Assembly: GCA_019639015.1 (NCBI GenBank)
Contig: JAHBSS010000003.1
Coordinates: forward strand, 1-64,000
Length of the DNA stretch: 64,000 nucleotides
Direction: 5' to 3'
From: Cryobacterium sp.
GTDB taxonomy: Bacteria > Actinomycetota > Actinomycetes > Actinomycetales > Microbacteriaceae
Shown here piece by piece: positions 9,149 through 17,380 of the stretch. Both the position numbers and the translations under genes were made by a program. Under the pieces are notes generated by a model. It saw nothing but the letters and a program-made list of their open reading frames with translations, did not search any database and was not told where the DNA came from. Each line of letters opens with the position of its first letter. Position 1 is the stretch's first letter.

Positions 9149-10285
9149 GTGTACGCCATAAGCGACGACCAAAGGGCACTTGTCGACATGGTTCGACAGT
9201 TCGCCACCGATTTTTTGGCCCCAAATGCCGCCGAGTGGGATGCGACCTCGCACTTTCCCCTTGATGTATTTGCCAAGGCCGGTGAGCTTGGCATGGGTGC
9301 AATGTACTGTGCGGAAGATCTAGGCGGTTCAGGGCTCGGTCGCATGGACGCCGTACTCGTGTTCGAGGAACTTGCAAAAGCCGATCCGGCCATCGCGGCA
9401 TACATTTCAATCCACAATATGGTCGCGTGGATGATTGATCATTACGGCAGTGATGAACAACGCGCAGAGTGGATTCCAATACTCGCGACGATGGAACACC
9501 TCGGCAGTTATTGCCTAACAGAACCCGGTGCAGGGTCGGATGCGGCTGCGCTTTCGACTTCAGCGGTTCGCGAAGGCAATGAATACGTTCTGAACGGTAC
9601 AAAACAGTTCATTTCCGGAGCCGGGACATCGTCGATTTATGTTGTCATGGCGCGTACCGGGCAACAGGGTCCCCACGGAATTTCGGCAATTTTGGTGCCG
9701 GCGGGCACGCCCGGGCTCAGTTTCGGGCCACTCGAAAAGAAAATGGGCTGGAATGCCCAACCGACTAGGCAAGTGATCTTTGAGGATGTTCGAGTACCGG
9801 CATCAAACTTGCTTGCCAAGGAAGGTGACGGGTTCGCCATTGCTCTAAATGGACTCAACGGCGGACGACTGAACATTGGTGCTTGCTCAATTGGTGGCGG
9901 TCAGGCAGCGCTAGAAAAAACGGTTGAATACGTGAAATCGCGGCAAGCGTTTGGGGGGCCTCTGCTTGACCAACAATCCGTCTTGTTTACGCTCGCAGAA
10001 ATGGACACAAGGTTGGAGTGTGCACGCACCTTACTTGCCAGGGCCGCATCGAGCCTTGATCAAGGTGACGCGGACAAGATTCGACTTTGCGCAATGGCCA
10101 AACGAGTAGCTACAGAGGCTGGGTATTGGGTGGTAGACGCCGCGATCCAGTTGCACGGGGGATACGGTTATCTAAAGGAATACGGCCTTGAGAAGTTGGC
10201 CCGTGATCTTCGAGTTCACAGAATTCTCGAGGGAGCCAACGAGGTAATGCAAATGGTCGTTGGTCGTAGCCTTGTGAGCAAATAA
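9149..10285 (+). CDS. Acyl-CoA dehydrogenase, isobutyryl-CoA dehydrogenase-like
   Basis: A 378-residue FAD enzyme oxidising an acyl-CoA to the 2-enoyl-CoA and handing electrons to ETF. Visible landmarks are YCLTEPGAGSDAAAL (FAD/substrate loop), KQFISGAG, the middle-domain GPLEKKMGWNAQPTRQVIFEDV, the RQAFGGPLLDQQSV helix and ARDLRVHRILEGANEVMQMVVGR at the C-terminus with the catalytic glutamate in LEG. Gene content downstream (3-hydroxyisobutyryl-CoA hydrolase, 3-hydroxyisobutyrate dehydrogenase) points to the valine pathway, so isobutyryl-CoA is the likely substrate by inference. Start is a GTG with AAAGG 6 bases upstream. First gene of a seven-gene operon. Confidence 0.9.
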   Translation: MYAISDDQRALVDMVRQFATDFLAPNAAEWDATSHFPLDVFAKAGELGMGAMYCAEDLGGSGLGRMDAVLVFEELAKADPAIAAYISIHNMVAWMIDHYGSDEQRAEWIPILATMEHLGSYCLTEPGAGSDAAALSTSAVREGNEYVLNGTKQFISGAGTSSIYVVMARTGQQGPHGISAILVPAGTPGLSFGPLEKKMGWNAQPTRQVIFEDVRVPASNLLAKEGDGFAIALNGLNGGRLNIGACSIGGGQAALEKTVEYVKSRQAFGGPLLDQQSVLFTLAEMDTRLECARTLLARAASSLDQGDADKIRLCAMAKRVATEAGYWVVDAAIQLHGGYGYLKEYGLEKLARDLRVHRILEGANEVMQMVVGRSLVSK

Positions 10286-10297
10286 GCCGGAGAACAA

Positions 10298-11365
10298 ATG
10301 GAGACAGCGGACGACGAAGTCCTCGTAACCCAAAACGGTCGCCTCGGACACTTGGTACTTAACCGTCCGAAGGCCCTAAACTCTCTCACCCGAAGAATGG
10401 TGAACTTGATCACAGCCGCCTTGGATAGATGGCAACGAGACGACACGATCGAAACCGTCCTTCTGACCGGAGCAGGAGATCGAGGGCTTTGTGCCGGTGG
10501 CGACATTGTTGCCATGTACCACGATGCAATCGCTGGGGGAGACGGTAGTCGCCAATTCTGGCGCGATGAGTACCGAATGAATGCCGCGATTGCGCGGTTC
10601 CCCAAACCGTTCGTCGCGATCATGGACGGCATAGTCTTGGGTGGCGGCATTGGCGTATCCGCTCACGGAAACACAAGAATTGTTACCGAGAGAACCAAAT
10701 TCGGGATGCCTGAAGTAGGCATCGGGTTCGCTCCGGATGTCGGTGGCAATTACTTACTCTCGCGCGCACCTGGAGAGCTTGGTACTCATTTGGCCTTGAC
10801 CGGAGGAGTTGGAAACGGAGCCGACGCCATCGCGCTCGGTTTCGCGGACTACTACCTTTGCAGTGATTGGATTCCAGCGCTAACAGAAGCCCTAAGTCAC
10901 ACCCCGGTTTCGACCGCGCTTTCATCAATCACGTCACCGCCACCGGATTCACCGTTGCTTAGTCAACGCTCTTGGATTGATGAGTGTTACGCCGGTTCCG
11001 ACGCTAGCGCGATTGTTGAGAAGCTACAGAACTCATCCGTGCCACGAGCAAACGAAACAGCCAGCGTCATCCTGACAAAGTCACCAACCGGAGTGAGCGT
11101 CGCGCTGGAGGCGATTCGGCGCGCCAAGAACGCTGAAAACTTAGAAGAAGTACTAGATCAGGATTATCGGGTTTCAACGCGATTCATCCAAGGAACAGAA
11201 ATGATCGAGGGAATTCGCGCCCAAGTGATCGACAAAGACCGCAATCCGCGCTGGTCGCCTTCAAGCCTTCGAGAAGTAAGTCGGGAAGCAGTTGAAGCAT
11301 TCTTCGAGAACCTCGGTCCCGGAGAACTTGGACTGAAAAATCACATGTCAAGGAGCAAATCATGA
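10298..11365 (+). CDS. 3-hydroxyisobutyryl-CoA hydrolase (crotonase family)
   Basis: A 355-residue member of the enoyl-CoA hydratase superfamily with the longer C-terminal region typical of 3-hydroxyisobutyryl-CoA hydrolase. Seen: GRLGHLVLNRPKALNSL, the oxyanion segment GAGDRGLCAGGDIVAMY, the second oxyanion segment DGIVLGGGIGVSAHG, the MPEVGIGFAPDVGGNYLLSR active-site loop with the catalytic acid, and FIQGTEMIEGIRAQVIDKDRNPRW near the C-terminus. It releases 3-hydroxyisobutyrate from its CoA ester in valine catabolism. GGAG is 6 bases before the ATG; the stop overlaps the next start as ATGA. Confidence 0.9.
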   Translation: METADDEVLVTQNGRLGHLVLNRPKALNSLTRRMVNLITAALDRWQRDDTIETVLLTGAGDRGLCAGGDIVAMYHDAIAGGDGSRQFWRDEYRMNAAIARFPKPFVAIMDGIVLGGGIGVSAHGNTRIVTERTKFGMPEVGIGFAPDVGGNYLLSRAPGELGTHLALTGGVGNGADAIALGFADYYLCSDWIPALTEALSHTPVSTALSSITSPPPDSPLLSQRSWIDECYAGSDASAIVEKLQNSSVPRANETASVILTKSPTGVSVALEAIRRAKNAENLEEVLDQDYRVSTRFIQGTEMIEGIRAQVIDKDRNPRWSPSSLREVSREAVEAFFENLGPGELGLKNHMSRSKS

Positions 11366-12252
11366 CAAAGATTGCATTTATCGGGTTGGGTCACATGGGT
11401 GGCCCGATGGCAGCCAATTTAGTTAAGGCTGGCCACTCAGTAGTCGGATTTGATGTCGCACCGCCCGCTCTTGAAGCCGCAAAAGCAAACGGGGTTGGAA
11501 TTGCAGATTCAGGACCGGGGGCCGTATCGGATGCGGAAGTCGTGATCACCATGCTTGTGAGTGGTGCGCAAGTCTTGAGCATCTACCCGGACTTGCTAGC
11601 CGCAGCGAAGCCCGGAACGCTTTTCATCGACTCCTCAACCATTGATGTTGACAGCGCGAGAGCCGCTAGAGAGCTTGCCGTGAAAGCTGGTCACCGCGGG
11701 ATGGATGCTCCTGTTTCCGGGGGTGTAATGGGAGCCGAAGCCGGAACGCTCACGTTCATGGTTGGTGGAGACGACAGTGACTTCGATCAAGCCAAACCAC
11801 TGCTTGAAGTCATGGGCAAGAAAATTGTGCACTGCGGAGGTTCAGGTGCGGGCCAAGCAGCGAAGATTTGCAACAACATGATCCTTGGCGTTTCAATGAT
11901 CGCGGTCAGTGAGGCGTTCGTGCTTGGGGAAAAGCTTGGACTCAGCAATCAAGCGTTATTTGACGTGTCGTCGACTGCATCCGGTCAATGCTGGGCGCTC
12001 ACAACGAACTGTCCAGTTCCAGGTCCTGTGCCAAACAGTCCAGCAAACCGCGACTATCAGCCAGGTTTTGCCGGAACGCTAATGGCAAAAGACTTGGGGC
12101 TTGCATTGGAGGCTCTCAACGCGACCGGAACGGATGCAAAACTCGGCACAATGGCCGCCGACATTTACCGCCACTTCGCCGATGAAGGCGGGGCCGGACT
12201 CGACTTCTCGGGCATCATCAACACGATTCGCAAGAACTCTGGAGTGGCATGA
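11362..12252 (+). CDS. mmsB: 3-hydroxyisobutyrate dehydrogenase
   Basis: A 296-residue NAD-dependent beta-hydroxyacid dehydrogenase oxidising 3-hydroxyisobutyrate to methylmalonate semialdehyde. It has the Rossmann start [22 protein letters not shown], the substrate loop [20 protein letters not shown] and the catalytic lysine in [15 protein letters not shown]. The C-terminal [16 protein letters not shown] segment is typical of this enzyme rather than of tartronate semialdehyde reductase. AAGGAG lies 6 bases before the ATG, inside the preceding gene; both ends overlap neighbours by four bases. Confidence 0.94.
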   Translation: MTKIAFIGLGHMGGPMAANLVKAGHSVVGFDVAPPALEAAKANGVGIADSGPGAVSDAEVVITMLVSGAQVLSIYPDLLAAAKPGTLFIDSSTIDVDSARAARELAVKAGHRGMDAPVSGGVMGAEAGTLTFMVGGDDSDFDQAKPLLEVMGKKIVHCGGSGAGQAAKICNNMILGVSMIAVSEAFVLGEKLGLSNQALFDVSSTASGQCWALTTNCPVPGPVPNSPANRDYQPGFAGTLMAKDLGLALEALNATGTDAKLGTMAADIYRHFADEGGAGLDFSGIINTIRKNSGVA

Positions 12253-13022
12253 GTTACGAAACCATACTCGTCGAGCGGCGAGACAAGGTTGGCTTGATAA
12301 CACTCAACCGCCCACAGGCTCTAAACGCGTTGAACTTGAAACTCATGCAAGAACTCGTGGCTGCTGCCGAGGAGTTTGATGCGGATCCTGCGGTTGGCGC
12401 AATAGTGCTAACCGGTTCAGAAAAGGCTTTTGCGGCGGGCGCCGATATCAAGGAGATGGAAGGCAAAGGCTTTCAAGAAATGTATGCCGCTGACTGGTTC
12501 AGTGGATGGCGGCGATTCACCTCGGTGCGAACCCCAATCATCGCCGCTGTTTCCGGTTACGCACTCGGCGGCGGTTGTGAACTCGTCATGATGTGCGACA
12601 TCGTGATTGCAGGGGAGAACGCAAAATTCGGACAACCGGAAATCAAACTTGGTGTTATCCCGGGAATGGGCGGCTCGCAACGGCTCACTCGCGCTATTGG
12701 CAAAGCGAAAGCAATGGACCTTATTTTGACCGGCCGAAACATGGATGCTGCAGAGGCCGAACACGCTGGCCTTGTTTCCCGGGTTGTCCCGACCGAGTCC
12801 GTGCTCGATGAAGCCCTAGCCACTGCGACTACGATCAGTAGCATGTCTCTTCCAGTCGCCATGATGGCGAAGGAAGTGGTGAACGCGGCGTTTGAGACGA
12901 TGCTTGAGAACGGCATCCAATTCGAGCGTCGAGTGTTTCACTCAATCTTTGCGACGGAGGATCAGAAGGAAGGGATGAGCGCTTTCGTCGAGAAGCGCCA
13001 ACCCAAATTTAAAAACCGATAG
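12249..13022 (+). CDS. Enoyl-CoA hydratase
   Basis: A 257-residue crotonase with both catalytic glutamates in the expected places: [20 protein letters not shown] and [25 protein letters not shown]. The first oxyanion loop is [11 protein letters not shown]. This closely follows the mitochondrial ECHS1 pattern and should hydrate methacrylyl-CoA and other short 2-enoyl-CoAs in this pathway. It overlaps mmsB by ATGA and is followed 11 bases later by the aldehyde dehydrogenase. Confidence 0.93.
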   Translation: MSYETILVERRDKVGLITLNRPQALNALNLKLMQELVAAAEEFDADPAVGAIVLTGSEKAFAAGADIKEMEGKGFQEMYAADWFSGWRRFTSVRTPIIAAVSGYALGGGCELVMMCDIVIAGENAKFGQPEIKLGVIPGMGGSQRLTRAIGKAKAMDLILTGRNMDAAEAEHAGLVSRVVPTESVLDEALATATTISSMSLPVAMMAKEVVNAAFETMLENGIQFERRVFHSIFATEDQKEGMSAFVEKRQPKFKNR

Positions 13023-13033
13023 GGATGATATAA

Positions 13034-14539
13034 ATGTCCAGCTCAGCGACATCAACGGCAATCGACACAACAAAAACCTTCACCGGGCCAGACCAGCCAA
13101 TGTGGATCAACGGCGAACGAGTCGCCTCGGAAAGCGGGCAGTGGCGCGAGGTTTTCAATCCCGCCAAGCGCGGTCAGGTCATCACGAGAGTTCCGGCCGG
13201 AACTCCGAAAGATGTCGATCGGGCGGTAGCTGCAGCGAAGGCCGCATTCCCGGCATGGAAGGGTACTCACTTCACCGAACGGGCACGCGCCTTGTCTCTT
13301 ATCGCCGATGAACTTGAGGCTCGCGCAGAGGACTTCGCAAGGCTCACGGCTCTCGACACCGGCAACGCGCTTCGAACCCAGGCTCGCCCGGAGGCGACCA
13401 CGCTCGTTGCTTTGTTTCGTTACTTTGCGGGGGTGGCCGGCGAGGTCAAGGGGGTAACTCTTCCCGCGGGCGACACCCAACTTCAATACACGCGCCGCGA
13501 ACCGCTAGGAGTCGTTGCGTGCATTTTGCCGTGGAACTCTCCGCTCATGATTGCCGGATTCAAGGTTCCCGCAGCCCTTGCCGCCGGAAACACCGTTGTA
13601 CTGAAGGCCGCGGATGATGCCCCACTTACCATCTTGTTGCTTGCCGAGGTGTGCAATAAGTACTTGCCGAAGGGAGTGCTGAACGCTCTCACCGGTCGAG
13701 GGAGCGTAATTGGCACCGCACTTGCAGACCACCCGGATGTCGACAAGGTTTCATTCACCGGCTCAACCGAAGTTGGAAAAACCGTTGCACGTCAAGCCGG
13801 AGAGCGACTCGCTCACATGTCGCTAGAGCTCGGTGGCAAGAACCCGTCGATCGTGTTTCCAGACGGAGTTGACGGCCAAATCGTCGACGGGCTGCTGTTT
13901 GCGAGCCGATTCACACGCCAGGGCCAAAGCTGCACAGCAGGTTCCCGACTGTTCTTGCACGAAGACATTTACGATGACGTGCTTGGCAAACTCGTCGACA
14001 GACTCGGGGCGCTCACGGTTGGAAACCCGCTTGATGAAGCATCCGACATGGGGGCTGTCATCAACCAGAAGCAATACGACGCTATCGATGAATACCTGGT
14101 CGAGGGCCGTGACAACAAGAACATGACGGTTGCTCTTGGTGGCACCGCGCCAACGGTTGGGCCGCTAACCGAGGGTTACTATCACTTGCCGACGATTTTC
14201 TCCGGCGCGAGGAATGATTTCCGTTTGGCGAAGGAGGAGATTTTCGGTCCAGTGTTGGTCGCAATCGCGTGGCGTGATCTTGATGAGGTCGTCAAGATGG
14301 CAAACGACACCCACTACGGTTTGGCCGCTTTCGTTTGGAGTCACAACCTCGATAACGCGCTCAACACGGCCCACCGACTAGAGGCAGGATGGGTGCAGGT
14401 CAACCAGGGTGGCGGCCAGGTCGTCGGCCAGTCCTATGGCGGCTACAAGCAATCCGGAATCGGTCGCGAAGTTTCACTCGAAGGGATGCTTGAAGGCTTC
14501 ACCCAAATCAAGCAAATCAACGTCAAACTGAGTGCCTGA
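13034..14539 (+). CDS. NAD(P)-dependent aldehyde dehydrogenase
   Basis: A 501-residue cytoplasmic aldehyde dehydrogenase (PF00171). The catalytic glutamate lies in MSLELGGKNPSIVF and the nucleophilic cysteine in FTRQGQSCTAGSRLF; the coenzyme motif is FTGSTEVGKTVARQAG. The CTAGSR context is that of betaine/aminobutyraldehyde-type dehydrogenases, not the RCMA context of the CoA-acylating methylmalonate-semialdehyde dehydrogenase. It therefore probably makes a free acid, which the next gene (CoA-transferase) could activate. Its exact substrate is unknown. Confidence 0.92.
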   Translation: MSSSATSTAIDTTKTFTGPDQPMWINGERVASESGQWREVFNPAKRGQVITRVPAGTPKDVDRAVAAAKAAFPAWKGTHFTERARALSLIADELEARAEDFARLTALDTGNALRTQARPEATTLVALFRYFAGVAGEVKGVTLPAGDTQLQYTRREPLGVVACILPWNSPLMIAGFKVPAALAAGNTVVLKAADDAPLTILLLAEVCNKYLPKGVLNALTGRGSVIGTALADHPDVDKVSFTGSTEVGKTVARQAGERLAHMSLELGGKNPSIVFPDGVDGQIVDGLLFASRFTRQGQSCTAGSRLFLHEDIYDDVLGKLVDRLGALTVGNPLDEASDMGAVINQKQYDAIDEYLVEGRDNKNMTVALGGTAPTVGPLTEGYYHLPTIFSGARNDFRLAKEEIFGPVLVAIAWRDLDEVVKMANDTHYGLAAFVWSHNLDNALNTAHRLEAGWVQVNQGGGQVVGQSYGGYKQSGIGREVSLEGMLEGFTQIKQINVKLSA

Positions 14540-14540
14540 A

Positions 14541-15746
14541 ATGTCGTCGGTTGAAAGTCTGCCTCTGGCCGGCTTGAAAGTTCTCGACCTCACTCGTGCG
14601 CTCGCCGGTCCGTATGCAACGGCTTTGCTCTCGGATCTTGGCGCAACGATCGTGAAAGTTGAATCTCTAAAAGGCGGCGATTCAACTCGCGGCTGGCCAC
14701 CATTCGAAGGCGAACACAGCCTGTATTACGACTCAACCAACCGCGGCAAACAATCCATTGCACTCGACTTTTACAGTCCGGAAGGCCAGGAGCTTCTTCG
14801 CAAAATGGCTCTCGACGCGGATGTCGTCGTCGAAAACTTTAGACCCGGCGTCATGGCTGAACTCGGGCTCGACCCGGCCGGGTTGCTCGCCGAAAAGCCG
14901 GGACTTGTTGTGGCATCCGTGAGTGGTTTCGGTCAAACCGGCCCGCTAAGCCAAACTGCGGGACTCGACCAGGTGGCTCAGGGGATGTCCGGAATCATGT
15001 CGGTTACCGGGCCGGATGCCGAACACCCTTTCCGGGTTGGCATCCCAATCATCGATATTTTTTCTGGACTGTTCACAACGGTCGGGATTCTTGCTTCGCT
15101 AATTGATCGCGAACGGCGAGGCGTAGGTCACACCGTCTCGACTTCGCTGCTTGAAGCTGCCCTAGCAATTTCGGTGTTCCAAGGTCAACGATTTTTGAGC
15201 ACGGGCGTCGTTCCCGAGCCGCAAGGAAATGACCACCCCGTGCTCGCACCATACGGCGTGTTTGCCACTGCTGACATCCCAATCATCATTGCGGTTGGCA
15301 ACGAAAAGCAGTGGCGGGAACTTTGCGAGTTGGTTGGGGATGCCGCCCTCGCCGAGCATCCGGATCTCGCAACTGGCAAAATGCGCACCGATCATCGCGC
15401 TGAGCTCAAACAAAAACTCGAGGCGCTACTTTCCGCAAAACCGGGTGCTGAATGGGTTGAGTTGTTCCGAAAAGCAAAGATTCCAACTGGCCCGATCTAC
15501 AACTACGAGCAAGTGTTCGAAGACGCCCAAGTCAAGCACCTCAAGATGGTGCAGACGCTAAAGCGAGCCGACGGTAGTGACTTGCCGCTACTTCGCGGGC
15601 CAATCTCAATCGATGGTGTTGCTCCTAACGTGCAAAAGGCGCCTCCCGCGCTCGGTGAAGACACCCTGAACGTGTTGCGCGAATTAGGATTGACACAAGA
15701 TCAGGTGGACGGGCTGCTGAAGTCCGGGATAGTCAGGGCGCGATAA
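14541..15746 (+). CDS. CaiB/BaiF family (class III) CoA-transferase
   Basis: About 401 residues. The N-terminus LPLAGLKVLDLTRALAGPYATALLSDLGA and the VVVENFRPGVMAELGLD segment are diagnostic, and the catalytic aspartate is in GIPIIDIFSGLFTTVG. These enzymes move CoA between carboxylic acids such as formate, oxalate, carnitine, succinate or citramalate. In this operon it may re-activate the acid formed by the aldehyde dehydrogenase; that is inference. The ATG at 14541 follows the preceding stop by one base; an in-frame GTG at 14532 is also possible, and neither has a strong ribosome site. Confidence 0.88.
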   Translation: MSSVESLPLAGLKVLDLTRALAGPYATALLSDLGATIVKVESLKGGDSTRGWPPFEGEHSLYYDSTNRGKQSIALDFYSPEGQELLRKMALDADVVVENFRPGVMAELGLDPAGLLAEKPGLVVASVSGFGQTGPLSQTAGLDQVAQGMSGIMSVTGPDAEHPFRVGIPIIDIFSGLFTTVGILASLIDRERRGVGHTVSTSLLEAALAISVFQGQRFLSTGVVPEPQGNDHPVLAPYGVFATADIPIIIAVGNEKQWRELCELVGDAALAEHPDLATGKMRTDHRAELKQKLEALLSAKPGAEWVELFRKAKIPTGPIYNYEQVFEDAQVKHLKMVQTLKRADGSDLPLLRGPISIDGVAPNVQKAPPALGEDTLNVLRELGLTQDQVDGLLKSGIVRAR

Positions 15747-15749
15747 CCA

Positions 15750-16514
15750 GTGGGTTCAATTCGGGTTGAGACGCAAGGTGCGATTGCAACCCTCACGATT
15801 TCAAACCCCGGCAAACGCAACGCGATTTCGGCTGAAATGTGGTCGAGTCTTCCTTCGTTGCTGACCAGTCCAGCCTCAGACCCCGCCGTAAAAGTGCTTG
15901 TGGTTCGCGGCGAGGGGGAGGACTTTTCGGCCGGTGCCGATATCGGCAAGTTGGATCGCATCCTTCCGGTCGGCTCCGAGGGTGGATTGATGACGGCAGC
16001 CGAGGACGCACTTGCGGACTTTCCCAAACCAACGATCGCGGCTATCAACGGGTTTTGTGTCGGCGGTGGTTGGGAACTCGCGGCGGCGTGTGATTTGCGG
16101 ATCTGCTCGGACCGCTCAACGTTCGGGGTAACCCCTTCAAGGCTCGGGATTGTTTATCCGCTTTCGGGGATCAAGCGACTCGTAGCAATCGCCGGACCGG
16201 CTGTCGCAAAACACATTTTGTTCACTGGTGAGATTGTGGATGCGGCAACCGCGTTCGGTTGGGGGCTCGTCAGCAAGGTGCTCGCCGTCGACGGCTTCTG
16301 GGATGAGGTAGCGAGATTTTCCGAATCGCTCGCTTCCAGGTCACAATTCTCAATTCGAGCAATGAAACCAATTGTGGATGCTTTGGTTGCTGGTGAGGCT
16401 GCCGCTGAGATCGCTTCGGAATGGGCAAAGGTCAAGTCTAATGATCGGCAGATCGGTGTGCAGGCGTTTCTTTCAAAGCAACAACCGCACTTCGAATGGG
16501 GTTCAAAGTCCTAG
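15750..16514 (+). CDS. Enoyl-CoA hydratase/isomerase family protein
   Basis: A 254-residue crotonase-fold protein, last gene of the catabolic operon. The oxyanion loops are DFSAGADIGKLD and INGFCVGGGWELAAACD, with a glutamate at the first catalytic position. At the second position the usual PE...G(I/L) loop reads GVTPSRLGIVYPLSGIKRL, so the second acid is replaced by a Ser/Arg context. It may be an isomerase, decarboxylase or hydrolase rather than a hydratase. GTG start 3 bases after the previous stop. The stop overlaps that of the convergent alaX-like gene (16511-16514). Confidence 0.85.
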   Translation: MGSIRVETQGAIATLTISNPGKRNAISAEMWSSLPSLLTSPASDPAVKVLVVRGEGEDFSAGADIGKLDRILPVGSEGGLMTAAEDALADFPKPTIAAINGFCVGGGWELAAACDLRICSDRSTFGVTPSRLGIVYPLSGIKRLVAIAGPAVAKHILFTGEIVDAATAFGWGLVSKVLAVDGFWDEVARFSESLASRSQFSIRAMKPIVDALVAGEAAAEIASEWAKVKSNDRQIGVQAFLSKQQPHFEWGSKS

Positions 16515-17380
16515 ATAGGCACTTCCGTTTTCATTTGAAGTAATTTCGCGCCTTCGATCTCTGAAACGGCAAGAGTTGCTGTCGCTCCGGCTAGTTCGCC
16601 AAGTCTTGAAACATGTGTGCCTCCGCAAGCAATTCGAACACTTGATTCCGGCAAATCGCAGACCCAGTAGCGTCGATCGGTCAACAACTCGCCTTCGGTT
16701 TCGATTCGAACTTCAGAGTCTTGTTGAATCCAATCCGAAAGAGTTTGGTTCAAATTGCTTTCAATATTTCGCAAGTCGGCTTCAAGGTCCTCCGTCGAGA
16801 ATCCTTGCTTTCGAAGCGACTTACCCAGCCGATAGTCGTCAACGGAGCCTCTTGGTAAAATCCGTGACTTCGAGTTTGCGACCGAATCAAAGTTGGCCGA
16901 CCCGAGAGCATCGTTCGAGATTGGTTTAGTCCAACGGTCATTCATCGCTCGATTCAACGCTAAAGACGCCAAGTGGCAAGCGGAATGACCAATCGACAAC
17001 GCACTTCGAAGTTGCGCATTCACGTCAAGCGAAACTCTCTGGCCAACTTCGGGATGTGGTCCAGCGAGAATGTGCGCGACACAAAAGTTCCAACCTTCAG
17101 TACCCTTGCGCACGGGAATTTCCGTACCCAGATGCAACTCGTTGCCGTCTGTGGCAGCGACAATGACATCTGTAGAGATCGTCGAACCTCCGGGCCAGGT
17201 CAACTCAACTGAATCTGCTGGTTGATCGGGCCAAGCAAAATCCACTGGATGTGCGGGAGTTTCGTCCAGAATCACGGCCCAAAGTTCGCCGAATTGTTCA
17301 ACGGCCAATACGTTGCCGGTTCCACGAATCGAACCGTTGGGAAATGTAACTCGCGTTGCTTGAATGAACTTTGGACTCAA
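16511..17380 (-). CDS. AlaX-type alanyl-tRNA editing / metal-dependent hydrolase
   Basis: A 289-residue free-standing editing domain homologous to the second additional domain of alanyl- and threonyl-tRNA synthetases. The zinc site is visible as GHSACH (H132, H136) and CGGTHV (C252, H256), and the N-terminal half forms the small beta-barrel that precedes it in AlaX proteins. Expected role: hydrolysis of mischarged Ser- or Gly-tRNA(Ala). The start is a TTG overlapping the stop of the phosphosugar mutase gene (TTGA, 17377-17380), indicating translational coupling. Confidence 0.86.
   Translation of the reverse strand: MSPKFIQATRVTFPNGSIRGTGNVLAVEQFGELWAVILDETPAHPVDFAWPDQPADSVELTWPGGSTISTDVIVAATDGNELHLGTEIPVRKGTEGWNFCVAHILAGPHPEVGQRVSLDVNAQLRSALSIGHSACHLASLALNRAMNDRWTKPISNDALGSANFDSVANSKSRILPRGSVDDYRLGKSLRKQGFSTEDLEADLRNIESNLNQTLSDWIQQDSEVRIETEGELLTDRRYWVCDLPESSVRIACGGTHVSRLGELAGATATLAVSEIEGAKLLQMKTEVPI

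Noticed and set aside
13034..14539. CoA-acylating methylmalonate-semialdehyde dehydrogenase (mmsA)
   Set aside because: The active-site cysteine context is GQSCTAGSR, not the RCMA-type context of MmsA, so only a general aldehyde dehydrogenase is called.
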